Positions 18,742 to 29,045 of a DNA stretch of 35,153 nt are shown here, one piece after another. How positions within the stretch are numbered: the stretch's first letter is position 1; each line of letters begins with the position of its first letter. The stretch is taken from NCBI GenBank assembly GCA_902727985.1, contig CACVAY010000071.1:25710-60862 (forward strand), written 5' to 3'. The DNA is from an uncultured Thiotrichaceae bacterium (lineage in GTDB: Bacteria > Pseudomonadota > Gammaproteobacteria > Thiotrichales > Thiotrichaceae). The notes below the pieces were generated by a model. The model was given only the letters and a program-made list of their open reading frames with translations, was not told the DNA's origin and made no database searches. The translations under genes were made by a program, and so were the position numbers.

Positions 18742-21132
18742 ATGAAAGTCAGTGAGCAGTGGTTACGTGAATTAGTTAACCCAGAACAAGATATAGCAAG
18801 CATTGGCGAGCGTTTGACGTTTGCGGGTGTTGAATTAGATGGTGTTGAGTCGGTAGCAAGTGATTTTACGAATGTCGTCGTAGGTCAGATTACCAAGGTT
18901 GAGCCACATCCTGATGCAGATCGTTTACGTGTCTGTCAGGTAGATGTTGGTGCTGAAGAGTTGATTCAGATTGTCACGAATGTTGCAGGTGTTACGCCAG
19001 AAATGTTAGTGCCTGTTGCGATGATAGGTGCAAAGCTACCAGAAAAAGATGGCTCAATTTTTAAAATCAAAAAATCCAAGTTGCGTGGTGAGCTTTCACA
19101 GGGAATGTTCTGTGGTGCGGAAACACTCGGTATAGATGATGACTCAGAGGGGCTATTAGAGATTCCTGCGAATGCCAAACCTGGTGAGGATGTAAGAGAG
19201 TTATTGTCACTCAATGACGCCGTTTTAGAATTTGATATCACACCTAATCGTGCAGATTGTTTGAGTATGGCAGGTATAGCGCGAGAAGTTGGCGTGCTTA
19301 CCAAAACTGATTTGATGCCAGTGACGCAAGCTAGTGTCATTGCAGTCGCTAATGATGTTTTTCCTGTCACAATTGATGCTGTTGATGGATGCCCTCGTTA
19401 TGTAGGCAGAATTATTAAGAATGTTAACGCTGCGGTAAAAGCTCCTCGGTGGATGCGTGAAAAACTAAGACGTGCTGGTATTCGCAGTCTTAGTGCAATC
19501 GTTGATGTTACCAATTATGTGCTACTCGAAATGGGTCAGCCTATGCATGCCTTTGATCTTGATAAGCTATCAGGCGGTATTCAGGTGCGTAGAGCAGAAT
19601 CTGGAGAGAAATTAGAGTTGCTTGATGGGCAAATCATCGAATTGCGAGACGATTCTATGGTGATTGCTGATGAAAATTCTGCTGTTGCATTGGCGGGAAT
19701 CATGGGTGGGTTACCGACATCCGTAACTGATGCGACCACGAATATTCTGCTTGAAAGTGCGCATTTTAAACCTGTGCAAATTGCAGGTAAAGCGAGAAGC
19801 TATGGATTGCATACTGATTCATCTTATCGATTTGAGCGAGGAGTATCTCCAGAGATTCAGGTTCGGGCTATCGAAAGAGCAACCGAACTGATTGTTGAAA
19901 TCTGTGGTGGTGAACCAAGTGTCATCGTTGATGAGGTTGCCGATAAAACTGTTTTGGAACAGCGTGTTATTAAGCTTCGGAGAGAGCGTGTGTCGCGAGT
20001 TCTGGGGCTAGAAATTGATGATGCAGAGATCGAAAATATCTTAACAAGATTGGGGTGTGTATTATCTAAGGAAGATGATGGCTGGCAAGTTACTGCCCCA
20101 TTATTTCGCTTTGATATGCAGATTGAAGTTGATCTGATAGAGGAGCTAGCAAGGATTTATGGATATGATCAAATCCCAGCAACCTTGAGAAAACTATCTC
20201 CGATGAAAGTCGTAGATAGTGAAGCGGAAATACAATTAGATGCCTTTCATAAGCTATTGACTTCACGAGACTATCAAGAAGTGATAAGCTACAGCTTTGT
20301 AGATGCTGAGATTGAGTCGTTGCTAACGCCAGAGATGCAAGCAGTTGCCCTTGCAAATCCGTTGTCAGCGGAGTTAGCGGTGATGAGAACGACATTATGG
20401 TCGGGCCTATTGAAGGTCGCTTCGCATAATTTAAAACGTCAGCAGAGTCGGCTACGTCTCTTTGAAACGGGTCTTACCTTTGTTCAAACAGACGAGGGGT
20501 TGGTTCAACGCAAGAAATTATCGGGCTTGATTACCGGTAGTTTACAACATGCGCAATGGGCGAGTTCAGCTCAGAACGTTGATTTTTATGATATAAAAGG
20601 CGACGTTGAAGCGTTGTTGGGTGTTGCAAGTGGTCAAGATTTTGTATTTGAAGTGGGAACTGTTGACTGCTTACATCCTGGACAATCTGCAAATATAATA
20701 AATACTGGTGGTGAAGTGATTGGACATGTAGGTGCACTTCATCCCGGTATAGAAAAACAACTATCTTTGGGGCAAAATGTTTTCATTTTTGAATTAGATG
20801 TAGAGCGAATCAAGCATTGTGAGATTCCCGTCTATAAAAAAGTTTCTGCATATCCTGCGATACAGAGAGATTTAGCATTGCTTGTATCGGATGATGTACA
20901 GTTTTCTCAACTTGAAGAAGTGCTAAAAAAATCTGAAATAGTGCAGCTGATTGACTATCATTTATTTGATAGCTATGTTGGTCAAGGTGTTCCCAAGGGG
21001 CATAAAAGCCTTGCGATGAACCTCACTTTTCAGGATGTAGAGCGCACACTAGAAGAGGCAGAAATTAATTCATTAATAGAAAAGTTGGTTAACCTGTTAG
21101 CAAAGCAAACTGGTGCGAGTCTAAGAATATGA
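18742..21132 (+). CDS. pheT: Phenylalanyl-tRNA synthetase beta subunit
   Basis: PheT provides tRNA binding and editing of misacylated Tyr-tRNA(Phe). The 796-residue length matches E. coli (795). Domains in order: EMAP/OB-type tRNA-binding domain (about 40-150, with [15 protein letters not shown] and [12 protein letters not shown]), the B3/B4 editing region ([19 protein letters not shown]), B5 (ALAGIMGG onward), the catalytic-like domain, and a C-terminal ferredoxin-fold anticodon-binding domain ([12 protein letters not shown] to the end). The ATG has GGAG 10 nt upstream. The stop overlaps the ATG of the next gene, implying translational coupling to ihfA. Confidence 0.98.
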   Translation: MKVSEQWLRELVNPEQDIASIGERLTFAGVELDGVESVASDFTNVVVGQITKVEPHPDADRLRVCQVDVGAEELIQIVTNVAGVTPEMLVPVAMIGAKLPEKDGSIFKIKKSKLRGELSQGMFCGAETLGIDDDSEGLLEIPANAKPGEDVRELLSLNDAVLEFDITPNRADCLSMAGIAREVGVLTKTDLMPVTQASVIAVANDVFPVTIDAVDGCPRYVGRIIKNVNAAVKAPRWMREKLRRAGIRSLSAIVDVTNYVLLEMGQPMHAFDLDKLSGGIQVRRAESGEKLELLDGQIIELRDDSMVIADENSAVALAGIMGGLPTSVTDATTNILLESAHFKPVQIAGKARSYGLHTDSSYRFERGVSPEIQVRAIERATELIVEICGGEPSVIVDEVADKTVLEQRVIKLRRERVSRVLGLEIDDAEIENILTRLGCVLSKEDDGWQVTAPLFRFDMQIEVDLIEELARIYGYDQIPATLRKLSPMKVVDSEAEIQLDAFHKLLTSRDYQEVISYSFVDAEIESLLTPEMQAVALANPLSAELAVMRTTLWSGLLKVASHNLKRQQSRLRLFETGLTFVQTDEGLVQRKKLSGLITGSLQHAQWASSAQNVDFYDIKGDVEALLGVASGQDFVFEVGTVDCLHPGQSANIINTGGEVIGHVGALHPGIEKQLSLGQNVFIFELDVERIKHCEIPVYKKVSAYPAIQRDLALLVSDDVQFSQLEEVLKKSEIVQLIDYHLFDSYVGQGVPKGHKSLAMNLTFQDVERTLEEAEINSLIEKLVNLLAKQTGASLRI

Positions 21133-21446
21133 GTGGAGCAGACAAAAACATGACGCTTACAAAAGCAGATATTGTTGAAAATTTATACGAAGAAGTTGGA
21201 TTGAATAAACGTGAAGCTAAAGATTTAGTGGAAATGTTTTTTGAAGAAATAAAAGGTGCCCTTGAAGAAGGGGTTAATGTGAAATTCTCTGGTTTTGGTA
21301 ACTTTATGTTACGTGATAAAAGTGAGCGTCCGGGAAGAAACCCTAACTCTGGTGAAGAAATTCCGGTAAGTGCGAGACGTGTTGTTACTTTTAGGCCGGG
21401 GCAGAAATTAAAGCATCGAGTAGAAGCCTATGCTGGAACCGAGTAA
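21129..21446 (+). CDS. ihfA: Integration host factor subunit alpha
   Basis: IHF-alpha pairs with IHF-beta to bend DNA sharply at specific sites. The sequence matches the family: [31 protein letters not shown], the beta-arm tip [16 protein letters not shown] with the intercalating proline, and [13 protein letters not shown]. The ATG at 21129 overlaps the pheT stop (ATGA). A second ATG at 21150 begins MTLTKADI, which aligns exactly with the usual N-terminus and has GGAG 11 nt upstream, so the mature start may be seven codons later. The location after pheT is standard in gammaproteobacteria. Confidence 0.96.
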   Translation: MSGADKNMTLTKADIVENLYEEVGLNKREAKDLVEMFFEEIKGALEEGVNVKFSGFGNFMLRDKSERPGRNPNSGEEIPVSARRVVTFRPGQKLKHRVEAYAGTE

Positions 21447-21789
21447 CAATAACGAACTACCCGCAATACCTGGAAAACGGTATTTCACCATAGGTGAAGT
21501 CAGTAAACTCTGTGGTGTTAAGTCTCACGTTTTGCGCTATTGGGAGCAGGAATTTCCAAACCTGAAGCCGATGAAGCGTCGAGGTAATCGACGATATTAT
21601 CAGCGTCAAGATGTGCTCTTAATTCGTCAAATTCGTAGTTTGCTTTATGATAATGGTTATACCATTAGTGGTGCTCGGTTAAAGTTAAGTGGTGATGCTG
21701 CTGAAGACGATCATGCGCAGTCTCATATGTTAGTGAAGCAACTTATTGCTGAACTTGAAGAGATCTTAGTTGATTTAAAGCGCGCTTAA
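21430..21789 (+). CDS. MerR-family transcriptional regulator
   Basis: The 119-residue protein has an N-terminal winged helix-turn-helix of MerR type (residues 17-85: [36 protein letters not shown]) and a short C-terminal helix for dimerisation. It has no Cys metal-binding pattern or large ligand domain. It overlaps the end of ihfA by 17 bp in another frame. A MerR-like gene in this position is conserved in gammaproteobacteria, but its targets are not established to my knowledge. A perfect terminator follows 21 bp after the stop. Confidence 0.92.
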   Translation: MLEPSNNNELPAIPGKRYFTIGEVSKLCGVKSHVLRYWEQEFPNLKPMKRRGNRRYYQRQDVLLIRQIRSLLYDNGYTISGARLKLSGDAAEDDHAQSHMLVKQLIAELEEILVDLKRA

Positions 21790-21810
21790 GCGGAAAATTA
21801 GTTACCTCGA

Positions 21811-21845
21811 GAAAGGCTATCCCATGGGATAGCCTTTCTTTTGTT
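21811..21845 (+). terminator. Strong terminator of the thrS-ihfA-merR cluster
   Basis: This is a perfect 28-bp palindrome, with arm GAAAGGCTATCC folding around CATG and followed by TTTTGTT. It ends the cluster. Confidence 0.93.
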
Positions 21846-22197
21846 AAGGATGACCATATACTAGTAGATGAATGTTATTCGATGTAATTGAATGGTATTG
21901 ATAAGTATTAAATCAACACATCAGGCCTGATTGTTTCTATTCTTAGATACAGTTTTAAATGATTGTTATATAAAAAATATTAGCTTCTCAGGTGGCGGTG
22001 TGAATGCAAGTGGAGCTTTAGATGTTCTATGTGTGACTGATATCTAAAGTATTGATAATGAAAGTTCAGTTGCTATTTGCGATAAACAATACTCACATGA
22101 GTTGAATTGCATTTGCTATCGTAAGGATGGATGCATACAATTGGCGAGTTTTCTGTTGCAGCTTTGCAACGACATTAAATAAAGATGGAGACAACCT
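21846..22197. other. Intergenic region between the MerR-like gene and hflK
   Basis: No open frame with an SD is supported here and no tRNA is visible; I looked because a tRNA follows this gene pair in some relatives. The stretch contains a 12-bp perfect palindrome ATCAGGCCTGAT (21920-21931), a promoter-like pair at 22113-22141, and a small hairpin GTTGCA/TGCAAC (22155-22170) in the hflK leader. hfq, hflX and miaA, which often precede hflK, are absent. Confidence 0.5.
22113..22141 (+). promoter_or_regulatory. Candidate promoter for hflK-hflC
   Basis: TTGCTA (22113-22118), a 17-bp spacer and TACAAT (22136-22141) lie 56 bp before the hflK ATG. Confidence 0.45.
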
Positions 22198-23328
22198 ATG
22201 CCCTGGAATGAACCGGGCGGGGATAAAGACCCCTGGAGTGGTAATAAAAAGAAATCTACCGATAATAATCCGGCAGATAAAGTAACAGAACTATTCTCGA
22301 ATATGTCGAAAGGTGGTGGGGGCGGCGGAAAGCTGTTGTATTTCTTACCACTCATTGCCTTGGCTATCTGGGCATTCTCAGGCGTGTACCAGTTAGAGTC
22401 TGGTAAGCAGGGGGTTGTTCTTCAGTTTGGTAAGTTTAAAGAAATAACAACACCTGGTTTACACTGGATTGCACGTCCTATTCAAACGGTTGAAATCGTG
22501 GATATGCAGCGAAACCGTTCTGCAAATGACCAAACAACCATGTTGACAATGGACGAAAACATTGTTGATCTTGAAGTCGAAGTTCAGTATCTGGTTGACG
22601 ATGCGAAAGCGTATCTGTTCAATGTCATGTTACCTGATTTCGAACGAGATCAATCACAAGGTGTTTTGTACCAAGTGATGCGAAGTGCTATTCGTGAGGT
22701 GGTTGGCGCTAGTGATATGGATTTCATTATAAAAGAAGGTCGTACTGAGATTGAAGAAAAAACTAAAGAGTTGATGCAGTCCATTTTGTCAGAGTATAAA
22801 ACGGGTTTACAGATTGTGAAGGTTAACTTGACCTATGCAGAGGCACCTAAAGAAGTAAAAGATGCTTTTGATGATGCCAACCGTGCTCGAGAGGACTTTA
22901 ATCGTTCTAAGAACCGTGCAGAGACTTATTCGAACAAGGTAATTCCTGATGCTCGTGGTAAGGGTGCGCGTCTGGTTGAAGAAGCGAAAGCGTATAGAGA
23001 CCAAGTGATTGCAAAGTCTGAAGGTGATGCGTCGCGCTTTAGTAACTTAGTTGCTGAGTATCAAAAAGCTCCAGAAGTAACAAGACAGAGACTTTATCTT
23101 GATACCATGGAGAAAGTTATGTCTGGTAGTAAGAAGATCATGATGGATACAACTTCTGGTAATAATATGTTTTATTTACCTCTAAATACAGATGGTGGTG
23201 CGTCAGAACAAGGTTCTGTACCTCCTCCTGTTAGTCCTAGTGTTCTAGAACGTTTGAAGAGGGAAAAGGACGCGGCTGAAGCGAATCGTCAAGCTGCATC
23301 AAGAACGACACTTCGGGAGGGGCGTTAA
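22198..23328 (+). CDS. hflK: HflK, FtsH protease modulator
   Basis: HflK and HflC form a large SPFH-domain assembly around the FtsH membrane protease and restrict its access to membrane substrates. The 376-residue protein has a Gly/Pro/Asn-rich cytoplasmic N-terminus (PWNEPGGDKDPW, six-Gly run near 40), one transmembrane helix (about 46-66), then the SPFH/band 7 domain (GVVLQFGKFKEITTPGLHW, REVVGASDMDFII) and a long helical region (ARLVEEAKAYRDQVIAKSEGDASRF). GGAG precedes the ATG. hflC starts at the next base after the stop. Confidence 0.97.
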   Translation: MPWNEPGGDKDPWSGNKKKSTDNNPADKVTELFSNMSKGGGGGGKLLYFLPLIALAIWAFSGVYQLESGKQGVVLQFGKFKEITTPGLHWIARPIQTVEIVDMQRNRSANDQTTMLTMDENIVDLEVEVQYLVDDAKAYLFNVMLPDFERDQSQGVLYQVMRSAIREVVGASDMDFIIKEGRTEIEEKTKELMQSILSEYKTGLQIVKVNLTYAEAPKEVKDAFDDANRAREDFNRSKNRAETYSNKVIPDARGKGARLVEEAKAYRDQVIAKSEGDASRFSNLVAEYQKAPEVTRQRLYLDTMEKVMSGSKKIMMDTTSGNNMFYLPLNTDGGASEQGSVPPPVSPSVLERLKREKDAAEANRQAASRTTLREGR

Positions 23329-24198
23329 ATGAAAGTCTCACAAGGATTGTTTATTGCGATTGCGGTCGCAATATTTATTGTCTTTACTTCCATCTATACA
23401 GTTGATGAACGAGAAAAAGCACTTAAGTTTCGCTTTAAAGAAATTGTTCAAGCTGATATTGGCCCAGGTCTACATTTTAAATGGCCTACGAACTTAGTTG
23501 ACAATATTAAAAAGTTTCCTGCGCAAGTGTTGGTTTTGCAGGTTGATAAAAAACGTTTTCTGACAGGCGAAAAGAAATATGTGTTAGTTGATTTCTTTGT
23601 TGAGTGGAAAATCAAGGACGTGACACGCTATTATGTTGCAACCCGAGGTGATTATGCTACTGCTAATCGTCGTTTAGAGAGTATTATGACGGCGGGTCTT
23701 CGTGGTGAGTTTGGTAAACGAACTATCCAAGAAGCGATATCTGGCCAACGTGGCGAGATTATGCAAACGCTCCAAGAGAAGTCGAATATTGCTGCTAATG
23801 AACTTGGCGTGCAAGTTGTTGATGTTCGAGTAAGTCGTATTGATTTCCCTGACAGTGTTAGTGAATCTGTATACGATCGTATGCGTTCAGAACGGATGCG
23901 TGTTGCTCAGGACTTCCGTTCTCGGGGTGAAGAAGAGGCGGAAAAGATCAAAGCTGCTGCAGACCGTCAATCTACAGTAATTATGGCTAACGCCTATAAA
24001 GAAGCTGAGACTGTACGTGGTGAAGGTGATGCTAAAGCTTCAGCTATTTATGCGCAGGCCTATCAACAGGATTCTGAGTTCTATTCGTTCTATCGTAGTT
24101 TGAATGCTTATAAAAACTCGCTGGGTCAAGAGGGTGACGTAATGGTACTTGAACCGAATTCTGAGTTCTTTGAGTTCTTCAAAAACAAAGGTAAATAA
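23329..24198 (+). CDS. hflC: HflC, FtsH protease modulator
   Basis: This is the partner of HflK. One N-terminal transmembrane helix (about 5-22, IAIAVAIFIVFTSIYTV) precedes the SPFH domain (ALKFRFKEIVQADIGPGLHF, TAGLRGEFGKRTIQEAI) and a helical region with AEKIKAAADRQSTVIMANAYKEAE. The 289-residue length is slightly under E. coli HflC (334), which carries an insertion. The gene abuts hflK with zero spacing, with GGAGGGG inside the end of hflK as SD. The DUF2065 gene follows 8 bp downstream. Confidence 0.97.
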   Translation: MKVSQGLFIAIAVAIFIVFTSIYTVDEREKALKFRFKEIVQADIGPGLHFKWPTNLVDNIKKFPAQVLVLQVDKKRFLTGEKKYVLVDFFVEWKIKDVTRYYVATRGDYATANRRLESIMTAGLRGEFGKRTIQEAISGQRGEIMQTLQEKSNIAANELGVQVVDVRVSRIDFPDSVSESVYDRMRSERMRVAQDFRSRGEEEAEKIKAAADRQSTVIMANAYKEAETVRGEGDAKASAIYAQAYQQDSEFYSFYRSLNAYKNSLGQEGDVMVLEPNSEFFEFFKNKGK

Positions 24199-24206
24199 GA
24201 TCGTTT

Positions 24207-24398
24207 GTGAATATTGATTGGAACGATTTACTGAATGCCCTCGCTTTGGTGTTAATCATTGAGGGCATTATGCCTTTTGCCAGTCCCGGCACTGTTAAAC
24301 AAACCTATCGGAAAATTACTGAACTATCCGAAGAAACGCTTCGAATGATTGGCTTGGGTAGCATGGTGGTGGGTTTGTTGGTTTTATTCTTACGATGA
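24207..24398 (+). CDS. DUF2065 family small membrane protein
   Basis: This 63-residue protein has two hydrophobic segments (LLNALALVLIIEGIMPF and MVVGLLVLFLR) flanking a polar turn with FASPGTVKQTYR. It matches the small YjeT-like DUF2065 proteins that sit between hflC and hisZ or purA in many gammaproteobacteria. Function is unknown; a role beside HflKC or FtsH is inferred from position only. The start is GTG with a weak SD. The stop overlaps the hisZ ATG by four bases (ATGA). Confidence 0.85.
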   Translation: MNIDWNDLLNALALVLIIEGIMPFASPGTVKQTYRKITELSEETLRMIGLGSMVVGLLVLFLR

Positions 24399-25600
24399 GC
24401 TACTCTGAAATGAAAGATAATCAAAACTGGTTATTGCCTGACGGTATTTATGAATCCTTACCTGAGGAAGCTCAGCGTTTAGAAAATTTGCGGCGAGATT
24501 TATTAAATCTTTATGCAGCTTGGGGATACCAGTTAGTCTTACCACCTATCGTTGAGTTTATGGATTCTCTATCGACTGGCACGGGTACGCAACTTGATCT
24601 GCAAACCTTCAAAGTGACAGATCAAATGACCGGTCGTGTAATGGGGATTCGTGCAGATATTACTCCGCAGGTGGCGCGTTTGGATGCTCATCAGATGGGA
24701 AAAGCATTACCCAACCGCCTGTGCTACGCAGGCCCTGTTTTGAGAACGCGCAGCAATCACTCGAATCGTGGTTCACGTTCTCCCTACCAGATTGGTGCTG
24801 AGTTATTTGGTCATGCTGGTTTGGATAGTGATCTTGAGGTTATAGCATTAGCGCTTGCGTCTATTGATAAATGCCATGCTGGTGATGTCGTCCTTGATCT
24901 TGGGCATGTCGGTATTTTTTCTGCGTTAGCTAAGGCATTGTCATTTGATGCAGTGACAAAGGCAAATGTGTCAGATATGTTAAGTCGCAAATCTATTCCA
25001 GAGTTAAGTGAATGGGTTGCCTCGCAAGATCTGGATCCTGCTTATGCCGATATTTTGCTGAAATTACCCGAATTCAATGGCGATATATCAGTAGTTGCTG
25101 AAGCGAAGGTGGCAATAGGTGACAGCAATACTAGAATGACGGAGATTCTTGACTCTCTAGAGCAGACCTCAATACGTTTAGCTAAGCGATTCCCAGACGT
25201 AACCATTCATGTTGATCTATCAGAATTGCGTGGTTATGCTTATCACACGGGGATGGTTTTTGAGATCTATGCTGCAGGAATGAGACGTGAAATCATCAGA
25301 GGCGGGCGTTACGATGGTATCGGCGCGGCTTTTGGTAATTCTAGACCAGCTACTGGTTTTTCAACAGATTTGCGAATACTCGCTGATATCAAAAATGCGG
25401 CTGATACTGATACTGTGCAAGAAAAAATTCTTGCCCCGGTTGGCGAAGACTTGGAGCTGGTGCAGGTAATTGATGCGCTACGCGCAGATGGCTGTCACAT
25501 AGTCAAACAATTGGATGGACAACAATACTTAGCACGAGAGTTGGGTTGCCAGAAGCAACTTGTCAAACAAGATAATGACTGGGTCATTGTCCCAGTATAG
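24395..25600 (+). CDS. hisZ: HisZ, regulatory subunit of ATP phosphoribosyltransferase
   Basis: HisZ is a histidyl-tRNA synthetase paralogue that lacks charging activity and activates the short form of HisG, the first enzyme of histidine synthesis. The class II-like core is clear: GIRADITPQVARLDAH, RLCYAGPVLRT, YQIGAELFGHAGLDSDLEV, and a late RGGRYDGIGAAFG segment. The C-terminal anticodon-binding domain of true HisRS is missing. The 401-residue length fits HisZ. The overlapping start with the DUF2065 gene suggests coupling. An internal ATG five codons later is an alternative start. hisG itself is not here. The neighbour order hflC-DUF2065-hisZ-purA is typical for gammaproteobacteria. Confidence 0.94.
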   Translation: MSYSEMKDNQNWLLPDGIYESLPEEAQRLENLRRDLLNLYAAWGYQLVLPPIVEFMDSLSTGTGTQLDLQTFKVTDQMTGRVMGIRADITPQVARLDAHQMGKALPNRLCYAGPVLRTRSNHSNRGSRSPYQIGAELFGHAGLDSDLEVIALALASIDKCHAGDVVLDLGHVGIFSALAKALSFDAVTKANVSDMLSRKSIPELSEWVASQDLDPAYADILLKLPEFNGDISVVAEAKVAIGDSNTRMTEILDSLEQTSIRLAKRFPDVTIHVDLSELRGYAYHTGMVFEIYAAGMRREIIRGGRYDGIGAAFGNSRPATGFSTDLRILADIKNAADTDTVQEKILAPVGEDLELVQVIDALRADGCHIVKQLDGQQYLARELGCQKQLVKQDNDWVIVPV

Positions 25601-25615
25601 GAAAGGAGAGTATAG

Positions 25616-26911
<1,296 letters not shown>

Positions 26912-26929
26912 ACTTTCGATCTAAAGTTG

Positions 26930-26958
26930 CTGCCTGGATACTTCGGGTATTCAGGCAG
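26930..26958 (+). terminator. 12-bp hairpin after purA, possible terminator
   Basis: CTGCCTGGATAC pairs along its whole length with GTATTCAGGCAG (one wobble), with a TTCGG loop. No T-run follows, so it may need a factor or protect the 3' end of the mRNA. Confidence 0.5.
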
Positions 26959-27037
26959 GCTACCGATACACATCATTCTTTGACCTCGTTACTTAGTCAG
27001 CATACAATCCAGAGAATAATTATAATGAGGTGATGTT

Positions 27038-27862
27038 ATGGGGATTTTCTCAGGCAAACCATTGTTTAGTCTGCTTACGGCGTTACCCGTTTTATTGGGT
27101 GTCATAACCATAATGTTTGTCTTCTTTAGTGATAAAAGCACACGGCTTAGTTACTCAATATCTATTCCCCTATTTTGGTTTTCCCTGTTTCTCCTCATCA
27201 GCGCTGTAATATCAGGCATCATAGTTTTTATGATCATGAGAAATCAATTGAACCGAAGTAAACGTCTATCAAATAGAGACGAATTAACGGGGTTGTACGG
27301 TGCTAGGGAAATAAACCGTTTCTTACGTTATGATGTTGAACGGTTGTATAGATACAATGGAGACCTATCGCTTATCCTACTTGATATAGATAATTTTTCT
27401 GCCTTAAACGATGAGTATGGTGTTAAAAACGGCGATGTTTTGCTGCAACAACTGAGTCGGTTACTTTTAAAAGGCATTAAATATGTGAATAAGGAAGAAA
27501 AAGAATTTCACGGAATCCGTAATTCAGATATTGCTTTTCGCTATGAAAATCAGGGGCGGATTTTGATTATCCTTCCCGAGACACATGCTAAAGGTGCCTA
27601 TATCGCTGCAGAAAGGATTAGAGAGGCGATTATGTTTACGGAGTTTACTATGCACAGTAGTGATAAAAAGCTTCGCACAACCGTTAGTGCCTCTGTTGTG
27701 AGTTTTAGGACGCAAGATGACACGGTTGAATCGTTGTTATCACGAGCTGGCACGTTATTACAGAAAGCTAAGATCACACAAAATAGCATCGTAATGGAAA
27801 ACCCTCTGAGTACCATAGGTACGCCTTATGATGTTACTTTAACCGAATCAACTGCAGTTTGA
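27038..27862 (+). CDS. Membrane protein with degenerate GGDEF domain
   Basis: The 274-residue protein has two transmembrane helices (about 10-30 and 44-67) and then a diguanylate-cyclase fold. NRDELTGLYGARE (79-91), LLDIDNFSALNDEYG (114-128) and the C-terminal ERIREAI to SRAGTLLQKAK are typical. The signature itself is lost: residues 170-174 read ENQGR where GGDEF belongs (RYENQGRILIILP), so synthesis of cyclic-di-GMP is very unlikely. A longer charged insert (KGIKYVNKEEKEFHGIRNSD) precedes it. It may act as a nucleotide sensor or scaffold. No EAL domain is attached. GAGGTGATGTT upstream supplies the SD. Confidence 0.88.
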   Translation: MGIFSGKPLFSLLTALPVLLGVITIMFVFFSDKSTRLSYSISIPLFWFSLFLLISAVISGIIVFMIMRNQLNRSKRLSNRDELTGLYGAREINRFLRYDVERLYRYNGDLSLILLDIDNFSALNDEYGVKNGDVLLQQLSRLLLKGIKYVNKEEKEFHGIRNSDIAFRYENQGRILIILPETHAKGAYIAAERIREAIMFTEFTMHSSDKKLRTTVSASVVSFRTQDDTVESLLSRAGTLLQKAKITQNSIVMENPLSTIGTPYDVTLTESTAV

Positions 27863-27918
27863 GTCGCAAGATGTTTAATATGCGATTGTTACATTGTTAG
27901 TTTGCTTTTTCTTATTGA

Positions 27919-27969
27919 CACATATCTTATGCACAAACGGCCCTTGTGCAAGCAAAACAATAAGATGTG
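27919..27969. repeat. Nested inverted repeats downstream of the GGDEF-like gene
   Basis: The outer arms are CACATATCTTAT and ATAAGATGTG (complementary with two unpaired bases). An inner pair, GCACAA/TTGTGC, lies around ACGGCCC. The region is structured but lacks a clear T-run. It may act as a terminator for the upstream gene or as a regulatory structure. Confidence 0.4.
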
Positions 27970-28046
27970 ATTCTAAGCATGGAGATTGATCTTAGGTGAT
28001 TTCACTATTTAAAGTAAGTTTTCAACAAAATGCTATAAAATATTAA

Positions 28047-28075
28047 TAGATAACTGTTAATTTTTTTCTTATACT
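28047..28075 (+). promoter_or_regulatory. Candidate promoter with tandem repeats before the SPOR gene
   Basis: TAGATA (28047-28052), a 17-bp spacer and TATACT (28070-28075) lie 31 bp before the SPOR ATG. The 10-bp repeat ACTGTTAATT occurs at 28053-28062 and 28073-28082, exactly 20 bp apart, one copy next to the -35 and one overlapping the -10. Confidence 0.45.
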
Positions 28076-28106
28076 GTTAATTAAATCGTTCATCAGGAGA
28101 AATAAA

Positions 28107-29045
28107 ATGGAAAAAACAGTTATCAGAAGAGGCATAGGCGCGATTGTTCTTGCGCTTGTAGCCGCTTTATTACTGGGTTATTTATTAAAAGATAAAGGCC
28201 CTCAACGCAAGGAAGTGGTGGATATGAAGTTATCTCCTGAACCTATCAGAATTTTCCCTGGTGGAAGTTCTGAAGAGGCAACTGCGGAAGGGAATTCTAC
28301 AGGAGAAGAGTCTACAGGCAATGTAGCAACGGCCGCAGCAGCTACCGCCGCTGTAGCAACTGCTGCTGCAGTTGCAGGTTCTGCAACAAAGGATACAGCT
28401 GGCAACGCCATGGCTAATGTCAAAGACAGAGTGGTAGATCCCGTAACAGGTAATCCATCTGTGGCTAATGGTAATGTTACCAAGGATGGTGCAGGGCAGG
28501 CTGTTTATGGAAGCAATTCTGCAGGCCCGAAAGATACGCCAGCTGGTTTTGCTGTAAGAGCGCCCAAGCAAGGTGAAGTTCGCCCGATTGTCGATGATGC
28601 GAGCACAGTTGCACGAAAAGCAACACCTAAGTCAAATGCACGGCTTGTTGGCGAAAAAAAATTACCGCCTGTAACATCAAGCAAAAAATCAACGTCTGAG
28701 CCTTCAACATCAAAGAAGGTCGCGAGTACTAGAAATAGCACATCCACACAGAGCAGAGCAAGCACTCCTACAGTCGCGTCTACAAATGCAACGGGTCGTA
28801 ACAAGTATGTTGTACAATTGCTCGCAACATCAAATTCAACGAAAGCTAAGAATTTACGAAATACAATGAAAAGCGAGGGTTATCCTGCCTTCATTAGTAC
28901 AGTACAGAGTTCTGGAAAAACATTGTATCGTGTGCGAGTTGGTGGATATGCTGGTAGATCGGTTGCGATGAAAAAGCAAAGTTCTATGAAGCGCCGTTAC
29001 CTGAAGAACAAGTACGTACAAAGTAGTATTGTGGTTAGGAATTAA
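28107..29045 (+). CDS. SPOR-domain membrane protein (DedD-like)
   Basis: The 312-residue protein has one N-terminal transmembrane helix (about 9-27), a long low-complexity periplasmic stretch rich in Ala, Thr, Ser and Lys (about 60-230), and a C-terminal SPOR domain (about 232-312, starting KYVVQLLATSNSTKAKNLRN and including LYRVRVGGYAGRS). SPOR domains bind denuded septal peptidoglycan. E. coli DedD has the same layout and lies before cvpA, which is also the case here, so a division-related DedD function is likely. The linker is longer than in E. coli. AGGAG precedes the ATG. The stop overlaps the cvpA start (TAATG). Confidence 0.9.
   Translation: MEKTVIRRGIGAIVLALVAALLLGYLLKDKGPQRKEVVDMKLSPEPIRIFPGGSSEEATAEGNSTGEESTGNVATAAAATAAVATAAAVAGSATKDTAGNAMANVKDRVVDPVTGNPSVANGNVTKDGAGQAVYGSNSAGPKDTPAGFAVRAPKQGEVRPIVDDASTVARKATPKSNARLVGEKKLPPVTSSKKSTSEPSTSKKVASTRNSTSTQSRASTPTVASTNATGRNKYVVQLLATSNSTKAKNLRNTMKSEGYPAFISTVQSSGKTLYRVRVGGYAGRSVAMKKQSSMKRRYLKNKYVQSSIVVRN

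Noticed and set aside
21920-21931. 12-bp palindrome ATCAGGCCTGAT as an operator
   Set aside because: It is isolated, distant from both the nearest promoter candidate and any start codon, and palindromes of this length can arise by chance.
21846-22197. Possible tRNA gene after the MerR-like gene
   Set aside because: No cloverleaf, T-loop consensus or acceptor pairing could be found.
28202-28804. Several long minus-strand frames opposite the SPOR gene
   Set aside because: They mirror the Ala/Thr/Ser-rich linker of the SPOR protein and have no SD or recognisable domain.
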